Assembly: GCA_024654485.1 (NCBI GenBank)
Contig: JANLHO010000009.1
Location: forward strand, 1-12,194
DNA: 12,194 nt
From: Patescibacteria group bacterium
GTDB taxonomy: Bacteria > Patescibacteriota > Minisyncoccia > Phycocordibacterales > UBA2100
Direction of reading: 5' to 3'
Shown here: one piece after another, positions 1 through 6,294 of the stretch
Position numbering within the stretch: the stretch's first letter is position 1
Layout: each line of letters begins with the position of its first letter
The notes under the pieces: model-generated
The model's input: only the letters and a program-made list of their open reading frames with translations
Databases searched by the model: none
What the model was told of the DNA's origin: nothing
Made by a program: the position numbers and the translations under genes

Positions 1-296
1 CCCAGCACGACGATAGCACCGGCTATCCAGTAAGAGATCCTCATGGACCCAATGATACCAAAAGGACGCGCGCAATTCAAAGACGCGCGTCTTCCCGCCG
101 CACCGCTTAATTCTGCGGAAGCTGCGGATACAAAGTCCCTGTTAATGGACAGCCCCCGCTCCTCGGCCGTGCTTAGCCCCCGATTCGTACCTAAATTTTC
201 CATGAACCCATCCAGCAGACGCACCGTGCGTACGAGGATTGCACTTGAGTATCCCAAAAAGAGAGCCGCGCCGGTGCCTGCCTGGCGCGGACTCAT
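1..296 (-). CDS. Partial ORF running off the left edge; possible membrane protein, start uncertain
   Basis: A minus-strand frame stays open from an ATG at 296 to the window edge, 98 codons plus two bases. Three in-frame ATGs are possible starts: 296, 203 and 44. From 296 the peptide begins MSPRQAGTGAALFLGYSSAI and has a short hydrophobic stretch at about residues 9-22. From 44 it begins MRISYWIAGAIVVLG, which looks like a signal peptide or first membrane segment. The start at 44 has a -10 box (TATCAT) exactly 7 nt upstream and a -35-like box 17 nt further up. A terminator-like hairpin lies at 256-290, inside the longest version, which argues for a later start. If 296 is used, the gap to the isochorismatase stop is only 22 nt and the two would form an operon. 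The family is not recognised. Existence of a gene at the edge is moderately supported; the start is not. Confidence 0.42.
   Translation of the reverse strand, partial: MSPRQAGTGAALFLGYSSAILVRTVRLLDGFMENLGTNRGLSTAEERGLSINRDFVSAASAELSGAAGRRASLNCARPFGIIGSMRISYWIAGAIVVL
52..80 (-). promoter_or_regulatory. Candidate promoter for a leaderless start at 44
   Basis: Read on the minus strand: TTGAAT (75-80), a 17-nt spacer, TATCAT (52-57), then 7 nt to the ATG at 44. Initiation about 7 nt past the -10 would start the transcript at the ATG itself. An 8-bp inverted repeat (GACGCGCG, 11-nt loop, CGCGCGTC) overlaps the -35 and spacer, and could be an operator or chance. Confidence 0.4.
256..290 (-). terminator. 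Candidate intrinsic terminator after the isochorismatase gene
   Basis: On the minus strand CCGCGCC (290-284) pairs perfectly with GGCGCGG (272-266) across an 11-nt loop, followed by CTCTCTTTTT. It begins 28 nt after the hydrolase stop codon, as expected for a rho-independent terminator. The T-tract is interrupted by C, and the hairpin overlaps the longest version of the left-edge ORF. Confidence 0.45.
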
Positions 297-318
297 TGAC
301 GCATCTGCTCTGGCGACT

Positions 319-885
319 TCAAAGCGCGTAACTGAAGTCAGGCAAAGCTACGGCGATCGGCAGGTCTGCGAGGCAGCCATTTTCCAGATACCATTGGCGA
401 CAATCGTGATCAATGACTTCCTGGCGACTCTGGGCTATCAAGAGTTCCGACGTATGGACTTTGTAGCCCTTCTGCACTGCCGATTTGGCGGTACGCAATA
501 CACACATATGGGCGTTGATGCCCATAATGAGGATTGAGGTTACGCCTAGGTCTTGCAGAACGTTCTGCAGCCGGGTTTCCCTAAATCCATTGTCGTAAAC
601 CTTGGCGACGATCACTTTGCGAGCGACACGTCCCAAGACAGTGGATAGAGCCGGAATCGTACTCCCGCATCCCGCGTATTCCAGAATAACGACGGGGATA
701 TTGACATCGGCGCACGTGATGAGGACGCTTCGTTGCGCGTACACCATCCGCTTCCGCACCTTCGGAAGCAGCTTGCAGGTGAAATACTCCTGCATGTCAA
801 TGAGCACCACCGCCAAGCCATCAGGCCGTTCGATTCCGATTGTTCCGTTGCGAGTGGTGGGATGTATTGCACATGGTGCTCGCAT
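319..885 (-). CDS. Isochorismatase-family cysteine hydrolase
   Basis: The 188-aa protein has the usual length of the isochorismatase/nicotinamidase-like alpha/beta hydrolases. The family catalytic triad is visible: Asp30 in VVLIDMQ, Lys95 in VIVAKVYDNGF, and Cys128 in the GINAHMCVLRTA motif just after the conserved cis-peptide region. These enzymes cleave amides or vinyl ethers (nicotinamide, isochorismate, N-carbamoyl compounds and others), and the substrate cannot be read from the sequence. No signal peptide is visible, so it should be cytoplasmic. The start at 885 is supported by a GGAGG Shine-Dalgarno (894-898) with 8-nt spacing, one of the few clear ribosome sites in the window. It has its own promoter upstream and a candidate terminator downstream. 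It lies 128 bp after proB on the same strand, but nothing links the two functionally. Confidence 0.9.
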   Translation of the reverse strand: MRAPCAIHPTTRNGTIGIERPDGLAVVLIDMQEYFTCKLLPKVRKRMVYAQRSVLITCADVNIPVVILEYAGCGSTIPALSTVLGRVARKVIVAKVYDNGFRETRLQNVLQDLGVTSILIMGINAHMCVLRTAKSAVQKGYKVHTSELLIAQSRQEVIDHDCRQWYLENGCLADLPIAVALPDFSYAL

Positions 886-893
886 CTTCAGAT

Positions 894-948
894 CCTCCGT
901 TGTCTATCAACCGAGAAACTTTATAGCATATATATAGCACCGTACCAA
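894..948 (-). promoter_or_regulatory. Promoter and ribosome binding site of the isochorismatase-family gene
   Basis: Minus strand: TTGGTA (943-948), a 17-nt spacer, then TATAAA (920-925) preceded by TGC, an extended -10. Predicted initiation near 913 gives a leader of about 28 nt that carries GGAGG (894-898). The spacer includes an alternating TA run (TATATATAT). Confidence 0.6.
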
Positions 949-1013
949 TCACCGTCCGGTAATTAAAGCCCGCCCGGGGAAATACTCGGTAAGGAACGGC
1001 GCGCCTCCGGCGG

Positions 1014-2087
1014 TCACGCCGAGATAAACATGTGATTGTAGTGGATGATGGGACGGGCTTTTTGTACGCCCAGAAGTTCTTTCGCTCTGTCTGCGCCGTA
1101 TTCCGCAATGCCGAAGCCGAGATTCTCTCCCCTCTCACCCAATATTTCTATGATGTCGCCTTTATTGAAATCGCCCTCCACTTTGATGGCACCCACCGGC
1201 AGAAGGCTCATTATCTTCGTCTTGGAAAGAAGCAGCTCCCGCGCGCACTTGTTGACCTGCACGGAGCCTTTTGTGAGACCCTCCGAATACGCGATGCGGC
1301 GCTTTATCGCCGAGGAGCGGCCGCGCGGCAGGAATTTCGTGCCCACAGCGCGCCCTCCGAGGATATCCGCGATGACGCTCTCGCGCATGCCGCTTGCAAG
1401 GTGCATCGCGATACCCTGACCAGCCAGCTTTTTTGCGATAGCGAATTTGGTGAGCATGCCTCCGCGGCCGAAGGATGTCTTGTCGGGTGAGATGTATTTC
1501 TCGTACGTGCCGATCTCGCCATACGCTATCTCGGGAACGACTTTCGCTTTTTTGTCCGAAGGGTCTCCCGCCAAAAATCCTTCCGTACTGGTGAGGACGA
1601 TGACGGCATCTGCATTTAACTGCGCGGCCACTAGGCCCGCAAGCTCGTCGTTGTCGGTGAATAGCAGCTCGGTGGTCGCGACTACGTCGTTCTCGTTGAC
1701 CACGGGCACGACGCCGCTTGCAAGCAGATTCTCAAAGCACGCACGCATGTTGAGGTAATGAGTCTTGTCCCTGAAATCCTCTTTGGTAGCGAGCACCTGC
1801 GCGCAGCGCAAGCTGTGCTGCGCGAAGGCCTCCGAGTACGTGCGCATGAGCTCCACCTGCCCCACCGCCGCGAGTACCTGCTTCTCGGCGATTTTGTCGG
1901 CTCTCTTTGGAGCTACCAGGCCCCTGCCCGCGCCCATTGCACCGGAAGACACGAGTACGACTTCCGCACCGTTACTTTTCGCGGCTGATATCTGCTCCAC
2001 GAGGTGTTTGAGTCGCCCGACATCAAGCTTGCCGTCGTGGGTAGTAAGCACGTTGGTACCGACCTTTACGATTATCCGTTTATACAT
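1014..2087 (-). CDS. proB: Glutamate 5-kinase (ProB) with C-terminal PUA domain
   Basis: ProB phosphorylates L-glutamate with ATP to gamma-glutamyl phosphate, the first step of proline synthesis, in the cytoplasm. The protein is 357 aa, close to the usual ~367. Residues 1 to about 255 form the amino-acid kinase domain: the N-terminal KVGTNVLT (8-15), the VLVSSGAMGAGRG glycine-rich motif (about 44-56), VVPVVNENDVVAT (about 127-139), and LFTDNDELAGLVAAQLNADA, the glutamate/ATP-site signature. The C-terminal ~100 residues fit a PUA domain (SLLPVGAIKVEGDFNKGD). The start at 2087 gives the canonical MYKRIIVKVGTN. No Shine-Dalgarno is evident at normal spacing. The likely -10 (TATACT, 2116-2121) lies inside a 35-bp repeat, giving a leader of about 20 nt. 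Neither proA nor proC is in the window, so whether the pathway is complete is unknown. Confidence 0.96.
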   Translation of the reverse strand: MYKRIIVKVGTNVLTTHDGKLDVGRLKHLVEQISAAKSNGAEVVLVSSGAMGAGRGLVAPKRADKIAEKQVLAAVGQVELMRTYSEAFAQHSLRCAQVLATKEDFRDKTHYLNMRACFENLLASGVVPVVNENDVVATTELLFTDNDELAGLVAAQLNADAVIVLTSTEGFLAGDPSDKKAKVVPEIAYGEIGTYEKYISPDKTSFGRGGMLTKFAIAKKLAGQGIAMHLASGMRESVIADILGGRAVGTKFLPRGRSSAIKRRIAYSEGLTKGSVQVNKCARELLLSKTKIMSLLPVGAIKVEGDFNKGDIIEILGERGENLGFGIAEYGADRAKELLGVQKARPIIHYNHMFISA

Positions 2088-2114
2088 ATGGAGTACATGA
2101 CTTCCTTCATTGCC

Positions 2115-2149
2115 CAGTATAGGTCAGCGAGGAGGGTTCTGAAAACCCT
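2115..2149 (-). repeat. 35-bp promoter-bearing repeat, copy 1 (upstream of proB)
   Basis: This 35-bp stretch is identical to 2504-2538. On the minus strand it holds TATACT (2116-2121) and, 18 nt upstream, TTTTCA, a plausible -10/-35 pair. A hairpin (GAGGGTT, loop CTGAA, AACCCTC at 2132-2150) overlaps the -35. The copy lies 28 nt upstream of proB in the right orientation to drive it. Confidence 0.75.
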
Positions 2150-2276
2150 CTCACCGGCTGGCGAATCATACGGCCCGCTACCCCGCTCCGAAGACACTAT
2201 TCGCCCATTCGCGCGTCGCGCCCGTCCGAAGCCTAGGCGGAGGAGGGAATTATAGAAGAGGGATGGGAGAGTGGAT
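2150..2276. other. Non-coding spacer between the two promoter repeats
   Basis: No convincing gene is seen. Beyond the 35-bp repeat the sequence (GGCGAATCATACGGCCCGC) is loosely similar to the repeat tail at 2541-2570. A consensus TATAAT occurs on the minus strand at 2249-2254 without a recognisable -35. Short GC-rich palindromes (GCCTAGGC; GCGCGACGCGC) follow. A small RNA or long proB leader is possible but not supported. Confidence 0.35.
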
Positions 2277-2304
2277 TGTCCGAGGGTTACCCTTGGACAT
2301 TTTT
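2277..2304. repeat. GTCCGAGGG hairpin repeat, copy A
   Basis: TGTCCGAGGG (2277-2286), loop TTA, CCCTTGGACA (2290-2299): a 10-bp stem with one G-T wobble, then five Ts on the plus strand. Related sequences occur at 8790-8810 and 9726-9745. It could end plus-strand transcription, but no plus-strand gene precedes it. On the minus strand it follows the stop of the 64-aa ORF by 3 nt, without a T-tract. Confidence 0.6.
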
Positions 2305-2497
2305 AGTATATTCCGCGGAAGTGGTTGCTTTCGTCTCTTTCTGTTTTTTCTTTGGCCTCTTCTTCCTTCTTCTTTTTTCTATTTCTACGCTCGTCATCGT
2401 CATCCTTTGTAGGCGCGGGCGTTCGGTTCTTCTCTCTAGCAGCCTCCTTACGAACCTGTTCATCTTTCAACCACTCCTGATGCTCCATGTCCAGCAT
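2303..2497 (-). CDS. Possible small Lys/Glu/Asp-rich protein (64 aa)
   Basis: The family is not recognised. The 64-aa frame begins MLDMEHQEWLKDEQ and becomes a charged, low-complexity, probably helical or disordered segment with DDDDERR and RKKKKEEEAKEK runs. There is no membrane segment or signal peptide. Support comes from context: its ATG lies exactly 7 nt after TATACT in the second 35-bp repeat, the same leaderless geometry as at 9769, and it ends 3 nt before a hairpin repeat. Against it, the strong purine/pyrimidine strand bias alone could create such an ORF. The opposite strand has an open hydrophobic frame over the same stretch that runs through both repeats and is less likely. Judged about even. 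Confidence 0.42.
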   Translation of the reverse strand: MLDMEHQEWLKDEQVRKEAAREKNRTPAPTKDDDDERRNRKKKKEEEAKEKTERDESNHFRGIY

Positions 2498-2503
2498 GGG
2501 TAT

Positions 2504-2538
2504 CAGTATAGGTCAGCGAGGAGGGTTCTGAAAACCCT
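2504..2538 (-). repeat. 35-bp promoter-bearing repeat, copy 2 (upstream of the 64-aa ORF)
   Basis: Identical over 35 bp to 2115-2149. TATACT (minus strand, 2505-2510) is 7 nt from the ATG at 2497. The flank at 2541-2570 continues with a sequence shared with the 3' end of the gene at 9769-10053, so the full repeat unit may be about 70 bp. Confidence 0.75.
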
Positions 2539-2540
2539 GT

Positions 2541-2570
2541 CGCTGCGCGAATCCGACGGCTGGCCCGCCT
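2541..2570. repeat. Tail of the repeat, shared with 10031-10060
   Basis: The first 18 bases (CGCTGCGCGAATCCGACG) match 10031-10048 exactly. The next ~12 bases stay similar (CCCGCCT shared in register). Here the copy is intergenic, between the 35-bp repeat and the histidine kinase gene end. Confidence 0.6.
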
Positions 2571-2613
2571 GATTCCCCTACCTCTCGTCGGGCACGACGC
2601 TCCCGCCCGAAAT

Positions 2614-4710
2614 CTAACCGCGCCCGCCGTTTTTATTTTTTTTACCGCCCGTATCTCCATTCTCCGAGGGAACCCTCCGCAACAGTACCTCAAGCTCTCT
2701 CAGACCGACCGGTTTTGTCATGTGATGATCAAAGCCCGCCTCATGTGCTTTTGCTTTGTCATCTTTTTGGCCATAGCCCGTTAGCGCAATAAGGGTAGTC
2801 TTGTACTTCAGACGGCGTATCGCGCGGGCGACCTCGTATCCGTCAATGTCGGGAAGTCCGATGTCCAGAATGACGGCATGAGGACGCAGCTCCATCGCGC
2901 TCTCAACGGCTTCCGAGCCGTTGTACGCGATCCGTACCGTATGGCCGCGCATCCGAAGCAGGCTCCCCAGTCCGTCGGCTATGGATTTATGGTCGTCAAC
3001 TACGAGAATGCGCAGGGTGTTCTTTACGGGCTGGATCTTGCGCCTGTGAGTCACGCGCACTTCTTTTTCCGTATCTTTTTCCGTATCCTCCTCGGGCAGA
3101 CGGGCGAGCAGAGGTAGACGCACGGTAAATTCGGAGCCCATATTTTCTCCCGGACTTGATGCAGTTATCGTCCCCCCGTGCATCTGCACGAGCTGGCGCG
3201 TGAGAGACAGCCCGATGCCAAGCCCGTCGGTGGCCGACTTTCCGCGCACGCCCTGAAAGAAAGGCTCAAAGATACGCCCTATCAGATGTTTGGAGATGCC
3301 AATCCCGCTGTCCCGTACGCGAATTACGGCCGCGTTTCCTTCCGCCTGCGCGGTGAGTTCAATGGAACCGTTGCGCTCGGTGTATTTCGCCGCGTTGTTC
3401 AGAAGGTTGACGATGATCTGTTCAAGGCGCAGAGGATCGGCCTCCACATATATCTCTTCTGCGGATCTGGTAAAGGAAAGGTTGTGCTCGCGACTGCGCA
3501 TGAGTGCTAGTACCGTGCGCACGGAGCGTTCAATTACCGATCCTACGGATACCTCCTCTTTCTTCAGTGAAAGCTGCTTCTGCGAAATGCGTGATATGTC
3601 CAGCAGGTCGTCAAGGAGAGAGCCCATGGACCTCACGCGATCCTCTATCGTCCCCAGCAGGTCGGACGCGTCGCTTTCGTCCAAGCCTTTCGCCTTTATG
3701 AGTTCAGCGGAGCTCAAGATCGCCGCCATGGGATTGCGCAGCTCGTGCGCTACTATAGCGAGAAATTCTTTCTTCGCTTCGTCTTCGGCGCTTATCTTGC
3801 GCAGGGCGATCTCAAGCTCCGCGACCCGCTCCTTGAGCTCCCGCTGCACCCGTCTTCGCTCCTCCACAACGTCACCGAAAACCAGAAATAGTGCGGCGGT
3901 AGTCCCTATAAATATCTGCAGGCTTAAAAAGGACTGCTCCGCGAAGGGCCCATAGCCGAGAGTCGTAGCGGCGGTCGCTATGCCCGCTACTGTCAGCAGC
4001 GATATAGTGATGCCGCGCGCACCGGTACGCAGGACCGCCCACGCGAGTGGTAGGAAAACATAGTACGGCAGACGCTCGTCTGTCATGAAAAACAGCACGA
4101 AACTCACAAGCGCGGTCGCTGTGATCGCAGCCGACATTTCCGCGTACTGCGCAACATTCCTCTTGAAAATCGGCGGGGAAATCCAAGCCAATAGTAGAGG
4201 CGTTACAGTCAGTATGCCCAGTACGTCTGCGAGCCACCACAAGCTCCATGCCGCTAACGTATCTTGCACGGCGAGCTCCCCGACGAGCAGGACGCTTGCC
4301 ACTCCCGCCGATGCGCTGATGACCGGTGTGAAAAAGGCGCAGAGGATAAGACCGATGTTTGCTGGCAGCCGGAATGGGGAGTGGGCAAAATCCGCGTAGC
4401 GATTGAGCGCGTAGGCGCCGACAAATGCGGTCAGAGTGTTTCCCAACGCGATGGAGAGGGCCGCGACCGGCGGAACGCCCAGACTCACGTATGCGAAGAA
4501 AGCGGAGATGATAATGACCGGCCAGAAACGATACCCGTAAATAAGGAATACGGCGAGTGCGACGCCCGACGGCGCTATGACAAGTATGCCATCGGGCGTG
4601 TCAGCCGGGGCGACGACCTCTCCGATGCGCGCTACAAGGACATATACGAGCAATATGCCGAGTCCTATTACCCCCTGCCGCACCCAGTATGTGAAGTCTT
4701 TATCGGACAT
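2614..4710 (-). CDS. Hybrid sensor histidine kinase with MASE1 membrane domain and C-terminal receiver
   Basis: The 698-aa inner-membrane sensor senses an unknown signal, autophosphorylates and passes phosphate on. Residues ~10-285 contain about eight hydrophobic segments in a MASE1-like arrangement. A coiled coil (~283-310) leads to HisKA with phospho-acceptor His322 in FLAIVAHELRNPMAAIL. The ATPase domain shows the N box (QIIVNLLNNAAKYT, 431-444), G1 DSGIGI (467-472), F box FEPFF (481-485) and G2 GLGIGLSL (496-503). After a charged linker with a DTEKDTEKE duplication, a receiver domain (~566-682) has Asp572/573, phospho-acceptor Asp616, Thr644 and Lys666. No HPt domain is present, so a separate phosphotransfer protein or direct transfer is implied. 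The ATG shares one base with the upstream regulator's stop (TAATG), implying translational coupling. The C-terminus is a short G/K/N-rich tail encoded by A-rich sequence. Confidence 0.95.
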   Translation of the reverse strand: MSDKDFTYWVRQGVIGLGILLVYVLVARIGEVVAPADTPDGILVIAPSGVALAVFLIYGYRFWPVIIISAFFAYVSLGVPPVAALSIALGNTLTAFVGAYALNRYADFAHSPFRLPANIGLILCAFFTPVISASAGVASVLLVGELAVQDTLAAWSLWWLADVLGILTVTPLLLAWISPPIFKRNVAQYAEMSAAITATALVSFVLFFMTDERLPYYVFLPLAWAVLRTGARGITISLLTVAGIATAATTLGYGPFAEQSFLSLQIFIGTTAALFLVFGDVVEERRRVQRELKERVAELEIALRKISAEDEAKKEFLAIVAHELRNPMAAILSSAELIKAKGLDESDASDLLGTIEDRVRSMGSLLDDLLDISRISQKQLSLKKEEVSVGSVIERSVRTVLALMRSREHNLSFTRSAEEIYVEADPLRLEQIIVNLLNNAAKYTERNGSIELTAQAEGNAAVIRVRDSGIGISKHLIGRIFEPFFQGVRGKSATDGLGIGLSLTRQLVQMHGGTITASSPGENMGSEFTVRLPLLARLPEEDTEKDTEKEVRVTHRRKIQPVKNTLRILVVDDHKSIADGLGSLLRMRGHTVRIAYNGSEAVESAMELRPHAVILDIGLPDIDGYEVARAIRRLKYKTTLIALTGYGQKDDKAKAHEAGFDHHMTKPVGLRELEVLLRRVPSENGDTGGKKNKNGGRG

Positions 4711-5387
4711 TAGGCTATAAGCCGATACCCCACGCCTCGTATAGTTTCAAAGCGCGCAGAGTCTCCGGCTACGGCAAGCTTTTTGCGCAAGTTCTTCATA
4801 TGAACGTCCAAAACATTGCTCCACATCAGAGAATTAAAATCCCATACCTGATTGTAGAGGTCCTCGCGCTTTAGCACTTCGTTGGGACGACGCAGGAAAC
4901 ATTCAAAAAGTGCGTATTCTTTTAGAGTCAGAGATATCTCCGCATCCCCCGACCGCAAGCGGTGAGCAGACGTGTCTATTGTGAGTTCGCCCAGTTCGTA
5001 TACTACCGGCTCTGTGGTGACGGGACGCCGCAACACCGACGATATGCGCGCGATAAGCTCCTCGGAGGAAAATGGCTTTACCACGTAGTCGTCCGCGCCG
5101 CTGTTGAGCAGTTCAACTTTTGATTTGGTTTCGCTCCGGCCGGTAAGGATGATGATGGGGGTTGATATGCCCTCTCCACGCAACTCTCTCGTCAGCGTCA
5201 TACCATCCATGCCACCGGGGAGTGTCAGATCAAGCACGATAATATCGTACTCGTTGCGGTATAGAAGCACACGCGTACGCGCCTTCTCGGCCGTAGGTAT
5301 CCAGTCCACCGCCATTCCCTTCAGTTCAAGAAGTTTCTTTACGTTTTGAGCCGTCGTTTCGTCGTCTTCCACGATAAGGATCCGCAT
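4710..5387 (-). CDS. OmpR/PhoB-family response regulator
   Basis: This 225-aa DNA-binding regulator has a receiver domain (1 to about 120) with acidic pair Asp8/Asp9, phospho-acceptor Asp53 (VLDLTLPGGMDG), Thr82 and Lys104 (VVKPFSSEEL). A winged-helix effector domain follows (~128-225), with ISLTLKEYALFECFLRRPNEVLKREDLYNQVW and the C-terminal NLRKKL...ETIRGVGYRLI signature. It is full length. It is the first gene of an operon with the hybrid kinase, its probable partner. The start at 5387 gives MRILIVEDDE. No Shine-Dalgarno is seen. An extended -10 (TGCTATATT, hexamer 5397-5402) lies 9 nt upstream of the ATG, so the transcript should have almost no leader. Direct TTCAT-type repeats just upstream suggest autoregulation. 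Confidence 0.95.
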   Translation of the reverse strand: MRILIVEDDETTAQNVKKLLELKGMAVDWIPTAEKARTRVLLYRNEYDIIVLDLTLPGGMDGMTLTRELRGEGISTPIIILTGRSETKSKVELLNSGADDYVVKPFSSEELIARISSVLRRPVTTEPVVYELGELTIDTSAHRLRSGDAEISLTLKEYALFECFLRRPNEVLKREDLYNQVWDFNSLMWSNVLDVHMKNLRKKLAVAGDSARFETIRGVGYRLIA

Positions 5388-5396
5388 AATGCGTAC

Positions 5397-5427
5397 AATA
5401 TAGCACTCTCAATGAAGAAGTCATGAA
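5397..5427 (-). promoter_or_regulatory. Promoter of the two-component operon with possible operator
   Basis: Minus strand: extended -10 TGC-TATATT (5397-5405) 9 nt from the ATG and no good -35. Two related 8-mers, TTCATGAC (5420-5427) and TTCATTGA (5409-5416), lie 11 nt apart over the -35 region. That is the spacing and position expected for direct-repeat sites of OmpR-family activators. Operator function is inferred. Confidence 0.45.
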
Positions 5428-5568
5428 CCGTATTCAGACCAATAGCAGGAGGATTCACGCATTCATCATGCGCGCTCCATTAGGATTACAGGGATGTAGC
5501 CGGAGCAGGTATGCGCGGCGCAATTCAGAAAGGCCATCTCTGCCGCGCCCTGATGCCTCTCATCAATT

Positions 5569-5592
5569 CATAAACTTCATAAACTCATAAAC
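5569..5592 (+). repeat. Triple CATAAAC direct repeat upstream of the DUF5666-like gene
   Basis: CATAAAC occurs at 5569-5575, 5578-5584 and 5586-5592; the first two copies are TTCATAAAC. The last copy provides CATAAA 7 nt before the ATG at 5599, which could serve as a weak -10. The motif resembles the TTCATGAC sites upstream of the divergent response regulator gene. The rest of the 211-bp divergent region holds only an inverted repeat GCGCGGC/GCCGCGC (5513-5519 and 5542-5548). Confidence 0.45.
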
Positions 5593-5598
5593 GGTATT

Positions 5599-6081
5599 AT
5601 GCCCGCTCTATACACTTTCTACCCTCCGTACAAACCCCTTACCGTCGCGGCTCTGGTGTCGGGGCTCCTTCTTTTTGTTGTAGGCGGATTTGCGCTATAT
5701 CAGGCGCATGCGGACCTCACAGGGGTGCTGCCCGCTCTGCAGGTCAACTCCGCTTCCGCTGCCGTCGCTGCCCTGTCTGCAGAAACCGCGCCGGAAGAAG
5801 ACCGGATGCAAGAGGTCCATATCGCGAACAACGGGCTTGTCTTATTGCGGGGCGTCCGCGTGACGTCCGTATCCGGCGGTGAGATTCTGGTGGTCATGAC
5901 ATTTGGCGAGTCGGATCTCAAATGGACGGTGCATACCAAGCGCGGCACCGAGTATTTCATCGGCGGGGGTGAAAAAGGCACCCTCGCGGATATCGCGGCG
6001 GGAGACATCCTCTCCGTGACGGGCATGCTGGTAAAAGTGGGCGAGGAATCCGTAATTGAGGCGAATTATGTGCGCGAGTGA
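5599..6081 (+). CDS. Membrane-anchored protein with DUF5666-like extracytoplasmic domain
   Basis: The 160-aa protein has one N-terminal membrane segment (about residues 14-35, TVAALVSGLLLFVVGGFALY) after a short Tyr/Pro-rich cytoplasmic tail, then an Ala/Ser-rich linker (~40-70). The C-terminal domain (~72-160) is all-beta in character: LVLLRGVRVTSVSGGEILVVMTFGESDLKWTVHTK...TLADIAAGDILSVTGML. The alternation of VTSVSGG, a W-V strand and an IxxGDxLSVTG turn resembles the small OB-like DUF5666 domain. The function of that domain is unknown. The gene diverges from the two-component operon across 211 bp and may be a regulatory target. No Shine-Dalgarno is visible; CATAAA lies 7 nt upstream of the ATG. 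It is 213 bp from the next gene, so is probably a separate transcript. Confidence 0.75.
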   Translation: MPALYTFYPPYKPLTVAALVSGLLLFVVGGFALYQAHADLTGVLPALQVNSASAAVAALSAETAPEEDRMQEVHIANNGLVLLRGVRVTSVSGGEILVVMTFGESDLKWTVHTKRGTEYFIGGGEKGTLADIAAGDILSVTGMLVKVGEESVIEANYVRE

Positions 6082-6294
6082 GCGGCATTGCGCGAGTCAA
6101 AATGCTAAGCTTTCATGAAAGACTCCCGCCCATTCGCTCGTCTACTACAGTAGCGCCCCGCACAGGAATGCTTCAGAGCCCTTGGAAGTTCTTCATGAGA
6201 ACATCAGGGTTGGTATGTAAACGTGGGGGTGTGTAGTTAAAGGTCGAAGAGAAATATATATCGCTTATTAGTTAATCGTCTTAAGAAAAAACTT
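6082..6294 (+). promoter_or_regulatory. Intergenic leader upstream of the LPNTG protein
   Basis: No gene is seen. The stretch includes a 12-bp palindrome CTTTCATGAAAG, a short hairpin GTTCT-TCATG-AGAAC, and an AT-rich segment (AAATATATATCGCTTATTAG) about 30-50 nt before the ATG at 6295 that is the likely promoter zone. No defined -35/-10 pair stands out, and the ATG has only a weak AAGAAAAAA in the ribosome-binding position. Confidence 0.3.

Noticed and set aside
43..537. Plus-strand 164-codon open frame
   Set aside because: It overlaps the isochorismatase gene and the left-edge minus ORF on the opposite strand, has no recognisable domain, and reads as an antisense shadow.
2074..2110. Possible 12-codon upstream ORF (MKEVMYSICING) overlapping the proB start
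   Set aside because: It begins only 5 nt after the -10, so the transcript probably starts at or after its ATG. It has no proline-rich or regulatory feature.
2276..2572. Hydrophobic plus-strand open frame of 98 codons
   Set aside because: It runs through a hairpin repeat and the 35-bp repeat, and its hydrophobicity follows from the pyrimidine-rich strand. The minus-strand ORF has a better start context.
2545..2613. Hairpins after the histidine kinase gene as a terminator
   Set aside because: TCGGGC/GCCCGA and CGTCG/CGACG stems exist just past the stop, but neither is followed by a T-tract on the minus strand.
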